From Limimonas halophila (GTDB lineage Bacteria; Pseudomonadota; Alphaproteobacteria; Kiloniellales; Rhodovibrionaceae), in contig NZ_FNCE01000001.1 in the NCBI RefSeq assembly GCF_900100655.1, positions 186,001-250,000 of the forward strand: 64,000 nt of DNA. Direction: 5' to 3'. The translations under genes and the position numbers were made by a program. The notes under the pieces are model-generated. The model ran no database searches, had not been told where the DNA came from, and saw only the letters and a program-made list of their open reading frames with translations. This document shows, piece after piece, positions 46,197 through 56,037 of this stretch; position 1 is the stretch's first letter, and each line of letters starts with the position of its first letter.

Positions 46197-46421
46197 ATGA
46201 TCACGCCCGAGCAATGCCGCGCCGCGCGCGGCCTTCTGAAATGGAGCCAGAAAGACCTCGCCGACGCGTCAGGGGTCTCCAACCAGAGTGTGCGGGATTT
46301 CGAGCTTGGTCATAAAAACCCGCAGCAAAGCACCCTGGCGGTCATTCAGCGGGCGTTCGAGGAGGCCGGGGTCGAGTTCACCAACGGCGACACGCCGGGC
46401 CTGCGCCTGCACAAATCCTGA
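46197..46421 (+). CDS. XRE-type single-domain HTH protein, islet B
   Basis: 74 residues. Begins MITPEQCRAARGLLKW exactly like the islet A copy; HTH SQKDLADASGVSNQSVRDFE; C-terminus VEFTNGDTPGLRL. Single-domain DNA-binding protein expected to regulate the divergent helical-protein gene. No Shine-Dalgarno site is obvious. Confidence 0.85.
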   Translation: MITPEQCRAARGLLKWSQKDLADASGVSNQSVRDFELGHKNPQQSTLAVIQRAFEEAGVEFTNGDTPGLRLHKS

Positions 46422-46556
46422 CGCAGCCGGCCAAGGTGCCTTTTGTTGCTCCCCGACGTTCTATGCGCACGGCCGGCTGCGAGTGAGGCAAGCTGGCGCG
46501 TGGCGCTGACGCGGGGACGTCACGACGCGGCTGTGCTTTCAAGGACGACAGACGCG

Positions 46557-46651
46557 ATAACGCCGTAGGGCGCAATCGCCGTCAGGCATTGCGCCGCTCC
46601 CGGTGAATTGGCGGTTTGCTGCGAGGCAGCGAAACCGCCCTACCGCGTTAT
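46557..46651 (+). repeat. islet B structured repeat, copy 3, with terminal inverted repeats
   Basis: The most complete copy: it opens ATAACGCCGTAGGGCG and closes CGCCCTACCGCGTTAT, which are inverted complements with one mismatch. Two internal hairpins: one around GGCGCAAT...ATTGCGCC and one GGCGGTTTGCTGC/GCAGCGAAACCGCC. MITE- or REPIN-like in design. Confidence 0.85.
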
Positions 46652-46689
46652 GCAAACTTGATTTCTGTTTGCGCAATCACGAGCGCGCG

Positions 46690-46989
46690 TCAGCGGTCGG
46701 CATCCGCCACGGGGCGTTTCGGCAGGCGTTCCAGCTCCGACCCGATTTCCGCGCGCGCCAGGTCCAGCTCGTAGGTTTTCTGGAGGTTCATCCACAGCTC
46801 GGGCGAGGTGTTGAAATACCAGCCCAGCCGAAGCGCGGTGTCGGCGCTGATGGCCCGCTTGCCGCCCAGGATCTGGCTGATGCGGTTGGCGGGAACGTCG
46901 ATCAGCCGCGCCAGCTCCGCCGCGCTGAGATCGAGGTCGTCCAGTTCGTCCGCCAGGACCTCGCCGGGATGGATGGCCGTCCGCGTCAT
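46690..46989 (-). CDS. higA: HigA-family antitoxin-like HTH protein, orphan
   Basis: 99 residues. HigA/VapI group: starts TAIHPGEVLADELDDLDLS, with an HTH of ELARLIDVPANRISQILGGKRAISADTALRL and the group's YFNTSPELWMNLQKTYEL. HigA normally neutralises the HigB RNase, whose gene lies directly upstream; here the upstream neighbour is ccrM, 42 nt away, and no higB is seen. Possibly an orphan regulator or remnant. Confidence 0.85.
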   Translation of the reverse strand: MTRTAIHPGEVLADELDDLDLSAAELARLIDVPANRISQILGGKRAISADTALRLGWYFNTSPELWMNLQKTYELDLARAEIGSELERLPKRPVADADR

Positions 46990-47031
46990 CGCCCGATCCG
47001 TTGGTTGCGTCGCCGGGGCGCCGCTGGTTCC

Positions 47032-48265
<1,234 letters not shown>

Positions 48266-48422
48266 GGCACCGGGTCCGGCCGCGTGCATGCCTGCCGTTC
48301 AATGCCGCCGGATGTCGCGCCTTGCCGGGAGGTGATGGCGTCCCACTTTAGGCCGTTAACGGCACGCAACCAGTTTCGGATACCGTTTCGGCGCTCTAAA
48401 CCCACCGACAAGGACGAACGGC

Positions 48423-50117
48423 ATGCTCAAAACGCTCAGCATCCGTGCCCGCATTTTCATCGGCTTCGGCGCGATCGGGCTTTTGCTCGTGGTCCTGGCC
48501 GGTGTCGGCATCCAGCGGGTGGATCAAATCAACAGCGGCCTGACCGAGATCAACGACGTGAACACCGTCAAGCAGCGCCACGCCATCAACTTCCGCGGCA
48601 GCGTCCACGACCGCGCGATCGAGGTTCGCGATCTGGCGCTCTTCCAGCGCGAGGACCGGATCGCCGACGCGCTCGCCCTGATCGACGAGCTGGAGCAGAA
48701 GTACATCCGCAACGCCCGCGCGCTCGACGAGATGATGGCCAGCGCGTCGACGACCGCGCGCGAACGCGAGCTGTTGCAGCGGATCAAGGACATCCGGCAG
48801 AAGACGCGGCCGATGATCGCCGAGATCATCGAGCTGAAGCAGGCCGGCGAGTTCGAGGAAGCCCGCGCGCTGATCCTGAACGACGCGCGGCCGGCCTTCA
48901 TCACCTGGCTGAACCGAATCAACGCCTTCATCGACTACCAGGAAGCCCAGAACGACACCCTGACCACGACCACGCGTGAGATCGGTCAGAACTTCATCTG
49001 GATCATGGTGGGCCTGACGCTGGTGTGCCTGGCCCTGGGCGGAAGTTTCGCGTGGTTCACCGTGGCGGGCATCCGGCCGCTGCGCACGCTGTCGGAGCGG
49101 GTGCGCGCGCTTGCCGACGGCCATCTCGACGTCAGCGTCCCCGAGATCCCGACGCGCGACGAGGTCGGCCAGATTGCGGGCGCGGTCGCCGTGCTCAAGG
49201 ACAGCGTATTGGAAGCCGACCGCTTGAAGCGGGAGCAGGCGGAAACCGAGCGCCGCGCGCAGGAGCAGCAGCGGCAGGCCATGAACGAGCTGGCCGAGCG
49301 CTTCGAGCGCGAGGTGGGCGAGATCGTCCAGCAGGTCAGCAGCTCGGCACAGCAGCTTCAGGGCACCGCGGAGACGATGTCCCGGGCCGCTTCGGACACG
49401 AGCGAGCGCGTGCAGACCGTCGGCTCCTCCGCCGAGCAGGCCGCGAGCAACGTGCAGACCGTGGCCTCGGCGGCGCAGCAGCTCACGAACTCCATCGACG
49501 AGGTCGGCTCGCGCATCAACCAGACCTCGGAAACCGCGCGCTCGGCGCGGGAGCGCGCGGACGGCGCCCGCCAGCAGATCCAGTCCCTGGCCCAGGCGGC
49601 GCACCAGATCGGCGACGTCATCCAGCAGATCCAGGACATCGCCGAGAAGACGAATTTGTTGGCCCTGAACGCCACGATCGAGGCGGCCCGCGCCGGGGAA
49701 GCCGGCAAGGGCTTCGCCGTCGTCGCCGACGAGGTGAAGTCGCTCGCCAACCAGACGCAAAAGGCGACCGAAGACATCACCCAGCGCATCAACACGGTTC
49801 AGGGCGAAACCGACGAGGCCGTGAGCGTGATCGAGGCGGTTGCCGACAACATGCGCGAGATCGACGAGGCCGCGTCCTCGATCGCCTCGGCGGTGGAAGA
49901 GCAGATCTCGTCCACGCGCGAAATCTCCCGCAACGTCGAGGAAGCCTCGACGGGCGTGCAGGACGTCTCCTCGCAGATGGGGGAGATGGGCAACGCGGCC
50001 GGTCAGGCCGGCACGGCGTCCAACGAGGTGCTTTCCGCGGCGAGCACACTGTCCCAGCAGGCCGACACGCTCTCGACCAAGGTGGACGGCTTCCTGCGCG
50101 AGGTGCGCTCAGGCTGA
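48423..50117 (+). CDS. methyl-accepting chemotaxis protein
   Basis: 564 residues. TM1 (residues ~11-31), a periplasmic four-helix-bundle sensor (~32-188), TM2 (~190-212), HAMP (~213-270) and a cytoplasmic signalling domain with the hairpin tip [19 protein letters not shown] followed by [15 protein letters not shown]. Lacks a C-terminal CheR-docking pentapeptide. Senses an unknown ligand. It is transcribed opposite to the flanking rnhB and ccrM, and its 3' end overlaps rnhB by 9 nt. Confidence 0.95.
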   Translation: MLKTLSIRARIFIGFGAIGLLLVVLAGVGIQRVDQINSGLTEINDVNTVKQRHAINFRGSVHDRAIEVRDLALFQREDRIADALALIDELEQKYIRNARALDEMMASASTTARERELLQRIKDIRQKTRPMIAEIIELKQAGEFEEARALILNDARPAFITWLNRINAFIDYQEAQNDTLTTTTREIGQNFIWIMVGLTLVCLALGGSFAWFTVAGIRPLRTLSERVRALADGHLDVSVPEIPTRDEVGQIAGAVAVLKDSVLEADRLKREQAETERRAQEQQRQAMNELAERFEREVGEIVQQVSSSAQQLQGTAETMSRAASDTSERVQTVGSSAEQAASNVQTVASAAQQLTNSIDEVGSRINQTSETARSARERADGARQQIQSLAQAAHQIGDVIQQIQDIAEKTNLLALNATIEAARAGEAGKGFAVVADEVKSLANQTQKATEDITQRINTVQGETDEAVSVIEAVADNMREIDEAASSIASAVEEQISSTREISRNVEEASTGVQDVSSQMGEMGNAAGQAGTASNEVLSAASTLSQQADTLSTKVDGFLREVRSG

Positions 50118-50717
50118 TCCGGCCTGGGCCGCCCCGCCGCGCAGCGCCGTCTGCACGGGCTTGAACGAGCGGCGGTGGTGGGAAGTGGCGCCCAGGGTCA
50201 TGAGCGCCTCGCGGTGCTCGCGCGTGCCGTAGCCGCGGTTGCGCTCCCAGCCGTAGCCGGGGTGTTCGGCCGCGAGCGCGTCCATGCGGGCGTCGCGGTC
50301 CACCTTGGCGAGGATGGAGGCGGCGGCGATCTCGGCCACGCTGGCGTCGCCGCCCACCACGCACTCGACGGGGCACGGCAGCTCGGGCGCGCGGTTGCCG
50401 TCCACCAGCGCCTTTTCGGGCGTCACGCCGCACCCCGTCAGCGCGCGGGCCATCGCCATGTGGCTGGCGGCCAGGATGTTCCAGGTGTCGATCTCCGCCA
50501 CCTCGGCCAGCCCGACGCCGTGGGGGCAGACCTCGCGGATGCGGGCGGCCAGCCGCTCGCGCTGGTTGGCGCTCAGCTTCTTGGAGTCCGTCACGGCCGC
50601 GCGCAACTCGGCGGCATCGGCCGGGATCGCCACGGCCGCCGCCACCACGGGCCCGGCCAACGGCCCGCGCCCGGCTTCGTCGAGGCCGACGGTTTGGATG
50701 GAACCTGATGGGGTCAC
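50109..50717 (-). CDS. rnhB: ribonuclease HII
   Basis: 202 residues. Removes ribonucleotides from DNA and RNA primers. Active-site acids Asp13/Glu14 ([19 protein letters not shown]), the Asp in [10 protein letters not shown], and the [21 protein letters not shown] block. Converges with the chemoreceptor gene. Confidence 0.96.
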   Translation of the reverse strand: MTPSGSIQTVGLDEAGRGPLAGPVVAAAVAIPADAAELRAAVTDSKKLSANQRERLAARIREVCPHGVGLAEVAEIDTWNILAASHMAMARALTGCGVTPEKALVDGNRAPELPCPVECVVGGDASVAEIAAASILAKVDRDARMDALAAEHPGYGWERNRGYGTREHREALMTLGATSHHRRSFKPVQTALRGGAAQAGSA

Positions 50718-50744
50718 GGCGCGCCCGAATGTTCGCAGCTTGGA

Positions 50745-51245
50745 TCAGGCACCGTCGGTATCGCGGCCGAGGGCGCGGTGCAAGCGGGTGCGGGCTTCCT
50801 CAATGTCGAAGTCCGCCCGCAGCAATTCATCGAGCGTAAACGGGCATTCCGCGTGACGCGGCAGGCTCGCTTCGCTGTGGTCCGCGAATTTGGCGTTGGC
50901 GAGCTGATAAGCACGGCGCCAGATGCGCGCCATGTCCAGATGTTGCCGCATGCCCGGGGTGAAGCTGTCCTGCGCTGCCTGCTGATGCGCAACGATCTCG
51001 CGTCGCCAGTGCGTGTGTGGGTCCGGCGCGTCGATCCATGCGTGTTCCAACAAGTGGGCAACAACCTGAACCAGATTGCGCTCGACCGCCGTTCTCTCAC
51101 TGCGCCCCAAGGCTTCGACCTCTTCGGCAAGGTTCTCGGCATCCAGATCGTTGTCGCGCGCCATGGCGCGCAGGCGCGCCGCCTGGTCCTGCGTCCACAG
51201 GTAAAAATCACGCTCGTACAGCGGAGAGTCGGATGTTGGGGGCAT
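50745..51245 (-). CDS. DUF29 family protein
   Basis: 166 residues. DUF29 pattern: LYERDFYLWTQDQAARLRA, the Asp-rich DLDAENLAEEVEALGRSER, and NLVQVVAHLLEHAWID. Widespread in cyanobacteria and proteobacteria, all-helical, function unknown; frequent in variable regions. Lies 27 nt upstream of rnhB on the same strand. Confidence 0.88.
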   Translation of the reverse strand: MPPTSDSPLYERDFYLWTQDQAARLRAMARDNDLDAENLAEEVEALGRSERTAVERNLVQVVAHLLEHAWIDAPDPHTHWRREIVAHQQAAQDSFTPGMRQHLDMARIWRRAYQLANAKFADHSEASLPRHAECPFTLDELLRADFDIEEARTRLHRALGRDTDGA

Positions 51246-51302
51246 TGGTGCCTCCGCGTGAACTGAGAATATTCTTAGTATGTGTGCGCAGCGCGAACAC
51301 CG

Positions 51303-52388
51303 TCAAAACATCGACATCTGCCGCCCGTCCCTCGCCGGTGGGGCGAAGAGGTCGGTGCGCTGCGTGGTGCCCAGGCGGTTGAGCCCGTGCTTCGTGCAGG
51401 CCAGCTTGAAGCGGCGTTCCAGCAGGTCGGCGTATTCGCCTTCGCCGCGCAGGCGCGTGCCCCACTGGCTCTCGTTCAGCTTGCCGCCGCGCATGGCCTG
51501 CACGCGGTTGAGCACGCGGTCCTTGCGGTCGGGGAAATGCGTCTCCAGCCACTCGGCGAAGAGGTCCTTGATCTCGTGGGGCAGGCGCAGGAGAACGTAG
51601 CCCGCACTGTCCGCGCCCGCCTCGGCCGCCGATGCGAGCAGGCCTTCCAGCTCGTGGTCGTTGATGGCCGGGATCATCGGCGCGGTCAGCACGCCGGCGG
51701 GCACCCCGGCCGCGCGAAGCTCACGGAGCGCCGCGAAGCGCCGGGCCGGTGTGGTCGCGCGCGGCTCCAGCGAGCGCGCCAGCTCGCGGTCCTGCGTCGT
51801 GATCGACAGCATGACGCGGGCGATGCCCTTGGCGCCCATCTTGGCCAGGATGTCGGCGTCGCGCGCCACCAGCGCGTTCTTGGTGACGATGCAGACGGGG
51901 TGGTTCGCTTCCGCAAGCACGTCCAGCACCGAGCGCGTGATGCGCTTCTCGCGCTCGACCGGCTGGTAGGGGTCGGTGTTGGCGCCGAGCGTGATTGTCG
52001 CCGGGGTGTAGGAGGGTTTCGCCAGCTCCGCGCGCAGCAACTCCGCCGCGTTCTCCTTGGCGAAGATCCGCGTCTCGAAGTCCAGGCCGGGCGAGAGGTC
52101 CAGGTAGGCGTGCGTCGGCCGCGCGAAGCAGTAGATGCAGCCGTGCTCGCAGCCCTTGTACGGGTTGATCGAGCGGTCGAAGGGAACGTCCGGCGATTGG
52201 TTGTAGGTGATCGCGCTGCGGCTTGCGTCGCGGCCCACGACCGTGCGGGTGGGCGCGTCCAGGTCTTCTTCGGCCGAGCCCCAGCCGTCGTCCACCAGCG
52301 CGCGGTCCTGCTGGGGAAAGCGCGCACTGGCGGCGTTGGAGACCGCGCCGCGTCCCTTGCGGGCCTGATCCGGCAGCTCGTCGCTCAT
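51303..52388 (-). CDS. PA0069-family radical SAM protein
   Basis: 361 residues from the ATG at 52388. SplB-like radical SAM domain with the [4Fe-4S] motif Cys80-x3-Cys84-x2-Cys87 (CEHGCIYC) in SINPYKGCEHGCIYCFARP, then ITLGANTDPYQPVER. Reaction unknown. The family is often found near rnhB and ccrM in alphaproteobacteria. Confidence 0.92.
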   Translation of the reverse strand: MSDELPDQARKGRGAVSNAASARFPQQDRALVDDGWGSAEEDLDAPTRTVVGRDASRSAITYNQSPDVPFDRSINPYKGCEHGCIYCFARPTHAYLDLSPGLDFETRIFAKENAAELLRAELAKPSYTPATITLGANTDPYQPVEREKRITRSVLDVLAEANHPVCIVTKNALVARDADILAKMGAKGIARVMLSITTQDRELARSLEPRATTPARRFAALRELRAAGVPAGVLTAPMIPAINDHELEGLLASAAEAGADSAGYVLLRLPHEIKDLFAEWLETHFPDRKDRVLNRVQAMRGGKLNESQWGTRLRGEGEYADLLERRFKLACTKHGLNRLGTTQRTDLFAPPARDGRQMSMF

Positions 52389-52426
52389 GGGCGGAGGGTA
52401 AAGCCCAAACAGGAACGAAACAAGAA

Positions 52427-52849
52427 CTATCGCGCCCCGTCGTCTTCCCGCACGGCCGCCAGCCGGATCACGCCCTTGATGGGCTGGTGCGGATCCACCG
52501 GGCGGCCCTTGCGCAGGATGCGCAGCCGTCCCTGGCGCGCGAGGCTCTTGGCCTGCTGGCGCACGCCGGGCAGGTAGCGTCGCCACGCCTCGCCGTCGTC
52601 GCCGGGCTTGCCGAAGGCCTGCTGGGCCGCCCGCGCGGCCTCGCTGACGCAGATGGACTTGCCCGGCCCGCGCTCGGCGACGAGGCCCAGGATGATGTCC
52701 GCGACGGGGTCGCTGTCGGGTGCGTTCGCGGCTGCCTCCGTCCCGGTTTCGCGGACTGGACGGGGCGTGTCCGCGTCCGCATGATCGCCGCGATGTTCGG
52801 GGTGCTCGATTCCGTCTTCGCGGCCGTCGTGGTCTTCGTCGCGGGACAT
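52427..52849 (-). CDS. DUF3253 domain protein
   Basis: 140 residues from the only in-frame ATG (52849); the conserved part is the C-terminal ~95 residues (DPVADIILGLVAERGPGKSI, AWRRYLPGVRQQAKSLARQG, ILRKGRPVDP), a winged-helix-like DUF3253. The first ~40 residues are His/Asp-rich and antisense to the nnrU 5' end, so a later non-ATG start is possible. Function unknown. Confidence 0.7.
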   Translation of the reverse strand: MSRDEDHDGREDGIEHPEHRGDHADADTPRPVRETGTEAAANAPDSDPVADIILGLVAERGPGKSICVSEAARAAQQAFGKPGDDGEAWRRYLPGVRQQAKSLARQGRLRILRKGRPVDPHQPIKGVIRLAAVREDDGAR

Positions 52850-53491
52850 TTCCTGCTCTCCAGCCAGGGCGTGCGCGATCCGCTCGTCAGGTGGTTGGGG
52901 ACGCAGCGCTTCACAAGCCTGTATTCGCTCGCCGCCGCCGTGGCGCTCGGCTGGCTCGCGTACGCGTATTCGCGCGCGCCCTTCGTGCCCGTGTGGACCC
53001 CGCCCGCCGGCATGGCGTGGCTCACCATCCTGGTGAACGTGCTCGCGTGTCTGCTGGTCGCCATCGGCGCGACCACGCCGGGGCCGACCAGCGTGGGCAG
53101 CGAACGCCGCGCCCTCTCGCCCGAGGACCCGGCGCCCGGCATTTACCGCGTGACCCGCCACCCCGTCATGTGGGGCGTGGCGCTGTGGGCGCTCGCGCAC
53201 CTGCTGGTCAACGGCGACGGCGCCAGCATGATGCTCTTCGGCGGGCTGATCGTGCTCGCCCTGGGCGGCATGGCGCACATCGATCAGAAGCGCGCCCGCC
53301 TGCTCGGCGCCGCGTGGGGGCCGGTCCAGCTCACCACTTCGGCGATTCCCTTCCGGGCCCTGCTGAGCGGGCGCACGCGCATGGACTGGGCCGGCATCGG
53401 CATCTGGCGCCCGCTCGGCGGTGTCGCGCTCTTCCTGGCGCTGACGGCGGCGCACCCGTGGCTGGCGGGCGTGACGGCGCTGCCCCAATGA
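52781..53491 (+). CDS. NnrU family membrane protein
   Basis: 236 residues (ATG 52781; 52793 possible). Six or seven membrane helices with the NnrU/isoprenylcysteine-methyltransferase-like features GHFLLSSQGVRDPLVRWLG, GIYRVTRHPVMWGVALWALAH and AHIDQKRARLLGAAWGPV. NnrU was named for nitrite/NO reduction clusters, but most homologues, as here, are not near denitrification genes. 5' end overlaps the DUF3253 gene antisense. Confidence 0.88.
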   Translation: MIAAMFGVLDSVFAAVVVFVAGHFLLSSQGVRDPLVRWLGTQRFTSLYSLAAAVALGWLAYAYSRAPFVPVWTPPAGMAWLTILVNVLACLLVAIGATTPGPTSVGSERRALSPEDPAPGIYRVTRHPVMWGVALWALAHLLVNGDGASMMLFGGLIVLALGGMAHIDQKRARLLGAAWGPVQLTTSAIPFRALLSGRTRMDWAGIGIWRPLGGVALFLALTAAHPWLAGVTALPQ

Positions 53492-53686
53492 GCCACGGCC
53501 CGCCTAGATAACCTGTGATTGCACTTGCGTGATCCTAACGTCGCTGTTGTTGACGAAACCTTGGCAGCCGGAAGATCATAATCGTGTGAGCAATCCGCGA
53601 GCGGTCGTGAACCGTACAGGGGTGTAGCAAGCGGTGGCGCCCATCGAACGCCCCCGCCGGATCACCCCGAACGACGGAGTTGGACG

Positions 53687-53905
53687 ATGCGCACACTGGC
53701 TGCCCTGGGCTTGCTGATCGCGCTTGGCGCCACGCTGATCGGGCCCTGTTACGTCTGCCTCGATGCCACCCTGCCCATGTGGACGGGGATGCTGCTGAGC
53801 GGCCTGACGCTGGCCTTCGTCTCCGGCCTGTATCTCGCCGCGCCGAACGGCACGGCGGCGCTGATCAGCCGCGGCCATCACGCCTTCAGCGTCTACGCCC
53901 GCTGA
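53687..53905 (+). CDS. small two-helix membrane protein
   Basis: 72 residues: helix 1 TLAALGLLIALGATLIGPC, a short Cys-containing loop (YVCLDATLP), helix 2 GMLLSGLTLAFVSGLYLAA, then a soluble C-terminus. The ATG follows a GGAGTTGGA site. Not recognised. Confidence 0.55.
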   Translation: MRTLAALGLLIALGATLIGPCYVCLDATLPMWTGMLLSGLTLAFVSGLYLAAPNGTAALISRGHHAFSVYAR

Positions 53906-53971
53906 CGCCACAACGCGGCGTTCCGTGCGTCGCGACGCGTGTGCGTGGCACGACGTGCGTGTACGCGCCGC

Positions 53972-54352
53972 TCACATCTCGTGCACGTCGGGCACGTACG
54001 GCAGGCTGTCCGCCACGCGACGCATGATGTTCTGGTAGTAGGGTTGCGGCGCCAGATACCGCGCGATGATGCGCCCGTCCGCCACCTTGATGATTGTGCC
54101 CTGGGTTGGCGCATCAATGTCGCCGTCGTCGGTGGGCAGCACGAAGGCGAAGTGGATGCGCTGGCCGTCCACAAAATCGCGGTTCAGTGCATCCACCAGG
54201 ACGTGCTTCCGGTCCAGTGCGATCAGCGGGTGCTCGCGGGAATCGATTCGCACCCGGCCCGTCGGGAGCTGTTTCTTCTTCGGGGGCTCGGCCGCGGCCT
54301 GCTCCCCGGCACCCGCCTCACTCCGCTTCTTTTTGCGGCTGAACAGCCCCAT
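53972..54352 (-). CDS. hypothetical protein, possibly PilZ-like
   Basis: 126 residues from MGLFSRKKKRSEAG (an upstream ATG at 54376 adds 8). A basic, Ala-rich N-terminus is followed by a beta-rich domain with DGQRIHFAFVLPTDDGDIDA and GTIIKVADGRIIARYLAPQP. The core looks like a PilZ-type barrel in spacing, but I do not see the RxxxR and D/NxSxxG c-di-GMP motifs. Between a small membrane protein and argG. Confidence 0.5.
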   Translation of the reverse strand: MGLFSRKKKRSEAGAGEQAAAEPPKKKQLPTGRVRIDSREHPLIALDRKHVLVDALNRDFVDGQRIHFAFVLPTDDGDIDAPTQGTIIKVADGRIIARYLAPQPYYQNIMRRVADSLPYVPDVHEM

Positions 54353-54439
54353 CGCGGGCCTCCTGGTCCGGCGCAATCGCGGCGAATGCTACGGATCGGA
54401 TGTTAACAGCTTCTTAGCCGTCCCAAGCAACCGCGGGCG

Positions 54440-55651
54440 TCAGCCCCGGTGGCTGTGCCACAGGCGCAGGCGCAGGGCGTTGAGCTTGATGAAGCCCTCG
54501 GCGTCGCGCTGGTCGTAGACCTCGTCGTCCTCGAAGGTGACGTGCGCCTCGGAGTACAGCGAGTAGGGCGAGCTGCGGCCCTCGACGATGACGTTGCCCT
54601 TGTACAGGCGGACGCGCACCGTCCCGGTTACGGTATGCTGGCTGTGGTCGATCGCGGCCTGCAGCATCTCGCGCTCGGGCGCCCACCAGAAGCCGTTGTA
54701 GATCAGCTCCGCGTAGCGCGGCATCAGCTCGTCCTTGGTGTGCGCCATGCCGCGGTCGAGTGTGATGGACTCCATCGCCCGGTGTGCGTGCCACAGGATC
54801 GTGCCGCCGGGCGTCTCGTACACCCCGCGCGACTTCATGCCGACGAAGCGGTTTTCCACGATGTCGATGCGGCCGATGCCGTTGCGCGCGCCGTGCTCGT
54901 TCAGCCGCTCCATCAGGGAAGCGGGCGACAGACGCTCGCCGCCCAGGCCGACGGGATCGCCGTCCTCGAAGTCGATCTCCAGCGTCGTCGGCTCGTCGGG
55001 CGCGTTCTCCGGCGACACCGTCCAGGTGTGGACGTACTCCGGCGCCGTCTCGGCCGGGTCCTCCAGCACTTTCCCCTCGGCGGAGATGTGCAGCAGGTTC
55101 GCGTCCACCGAGAACGGCGCCTCGCCCATGTTGTCCTTGGAAATCGGGATCTGGTGGCGCTCGGCGAAGTTCAGCAGCTTCGTGCGGCTTGTCAGGTCCC
55201 ACTCGCGCCAGGGCGCGATCACTTTGATCTCCGGCGCCAGGGCGTAGTAGGCCAGCTCGAAGCGGACCTGGTCGTTCCCCTTGCCGGTGGCGCCGTGGCA
55301 CACCGCGTCCGCGCCCGTCTCGCGCGCGATCTCGATCTGGCGCTTGGCGATGAGCGGCCGCGCGATCGAGGTGCCGAGCAGGTACGTCCCCTCGTACACC
55401 GCGTTCGCCCGGAACATCGGGAAGACGTACTCCCGCGCGAAGGTCTCGCGCAGGTCCTCGATGTAGATGTTCTCCGGCTTGATGCCGAGCATCTCCGCCT
55501 TGCGGCGGGCGTCCTCCAGCTCCTCGCCCTGGCCGAGGTCCGCGCAGAAGGCCACCACCTCCGCGCCGTACGTCTCCTGCAGCCAGCGCAGGATCACCGA
55601 GGTATCCAGGCCACCCGAATACGCCAGAACGACTTTGTTCACACCGCTCAT
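54440..55651 (-). CDS. argG: argininosuccinate synthase
   Basis: 403 residues. Joins citrulline and aspartate with ATP to form argininosuccinate. N-type ATP pyrophosphatase P-loop AYSGGLDTS at 9-17, the [16 protein letters not shown] block and the [20 protein letters not shown] block. The start codon lies 11 nt from the 71-bp repeat array, so the repeat hairpins are in its promoter/leader region. Confidence 0.98.
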   Translation of the reverse strand: MSGVNKVVLAYSGGLDTSVILRWLQETYGAEVVAFCADLGQGEELEDARRKAEMLGIKPENIYIEDLRETFAREYVFPMFRANAVYEGTYLLGTSIARPLIAKRQIEIARETGADAVCHGATGKGNDQVRFELAYYALAPEIKVIAPWREWDLTSRTKLLNFAERHQIPISKDNMGEAPFSVDANLLHISAEGKVLEDPAETAPEYVHTWTVSPENAPDEPTTLEIDFEDGDPVGLGGERLSPASLMERLNEHGARNGIGRIDIVENRFVGMKSRGVYETPGGTILWHAHRAMESITLDRGMAHTKDELMPRYAELIYNGFWWAPEREMLQAAIDHSQHTVTGTVRVRLYKGNVIVEGRSSPYSLYSEAHVTFEDDEVYDQRDAEGFIKLNALRLRLWHSHRG

Positions 55652-55661
55652 CGAAACACCA

Positions 55662-55875
55662 CCAAAGATGATCTTTGGAAACCGGTGTCACTCGACACCG
55701 GCGTCACGTCGAGATGCATTGGTCTCTCACGACCAAGGATGATCCTTGGAACCCTGTGTCACTCAACACCGGCGTAAACATGAGGATGTTTAATCCCATC
55801 TGTCACTCGACACCAGCGTCGCGCCGAGATGCATGGGGCCCTCACGACCAAGGATCATCTTTGGAAACCACAGTC
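55662..55875. repeat. 71-bp palindromic repeat array upstream of argG, locus 2
   Basis: One complete 71-nt unit (55662-55732), a second unit (from 55733) that diverges after AACACCGGCGTAAAC, a third core (55799-55847) and a last partial start (55848-~55875). The first unit opens with CCAAAGAT-G-ATCTTTGG, a perfect interrupted palindrome. Same unit length and motifs as at 4165-4440. Confidence 0.85.
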
Positions 55876-55975
55876 AGGCGACGCACGGGACGCGTCTGTG
55901 GCGCCGGCTACGGTCTAGGGGAAGGGCGGGCGCGGATCAACGCTCGCGTGAGCCATCCGCCGTTGGACAGCACAA

Positions 55976-56005
55976 CGGGCGGTTCGTCCGGTGACGAACC
56001 GCCCG
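55976..56005 (-). terminator. htpG terminator hairpin
   Basis: CGGGCGGTTCGTC (55976-55988) pairs perfectly with GACGAACCGCCCG (55993-56005) around CGGT, 33 nt past the htpG stop. On the minus strand it is followed by TTGTGC. The hairpin also faces the repeat array upstream of argG. Confidence 0.6.
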
Positions 56006-56037
56006 CGTTTGCCGATGTCCGGCCGTCGGCCGGGGCG

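Noticed and set aside
44559-46651. Integron or classical transposon
   Set aside because: No integrase, attI, or transposase is present; the repeats lack the paired simple sites of attC and carry their own internal hairpins.
53972-54352. Firm call as a c-di-GMP receptor (PilZ)
   Set aside because: The RxxxR and (D/N)xSxxG binding motifs are not visible, so only a tentative fold-level note is given.
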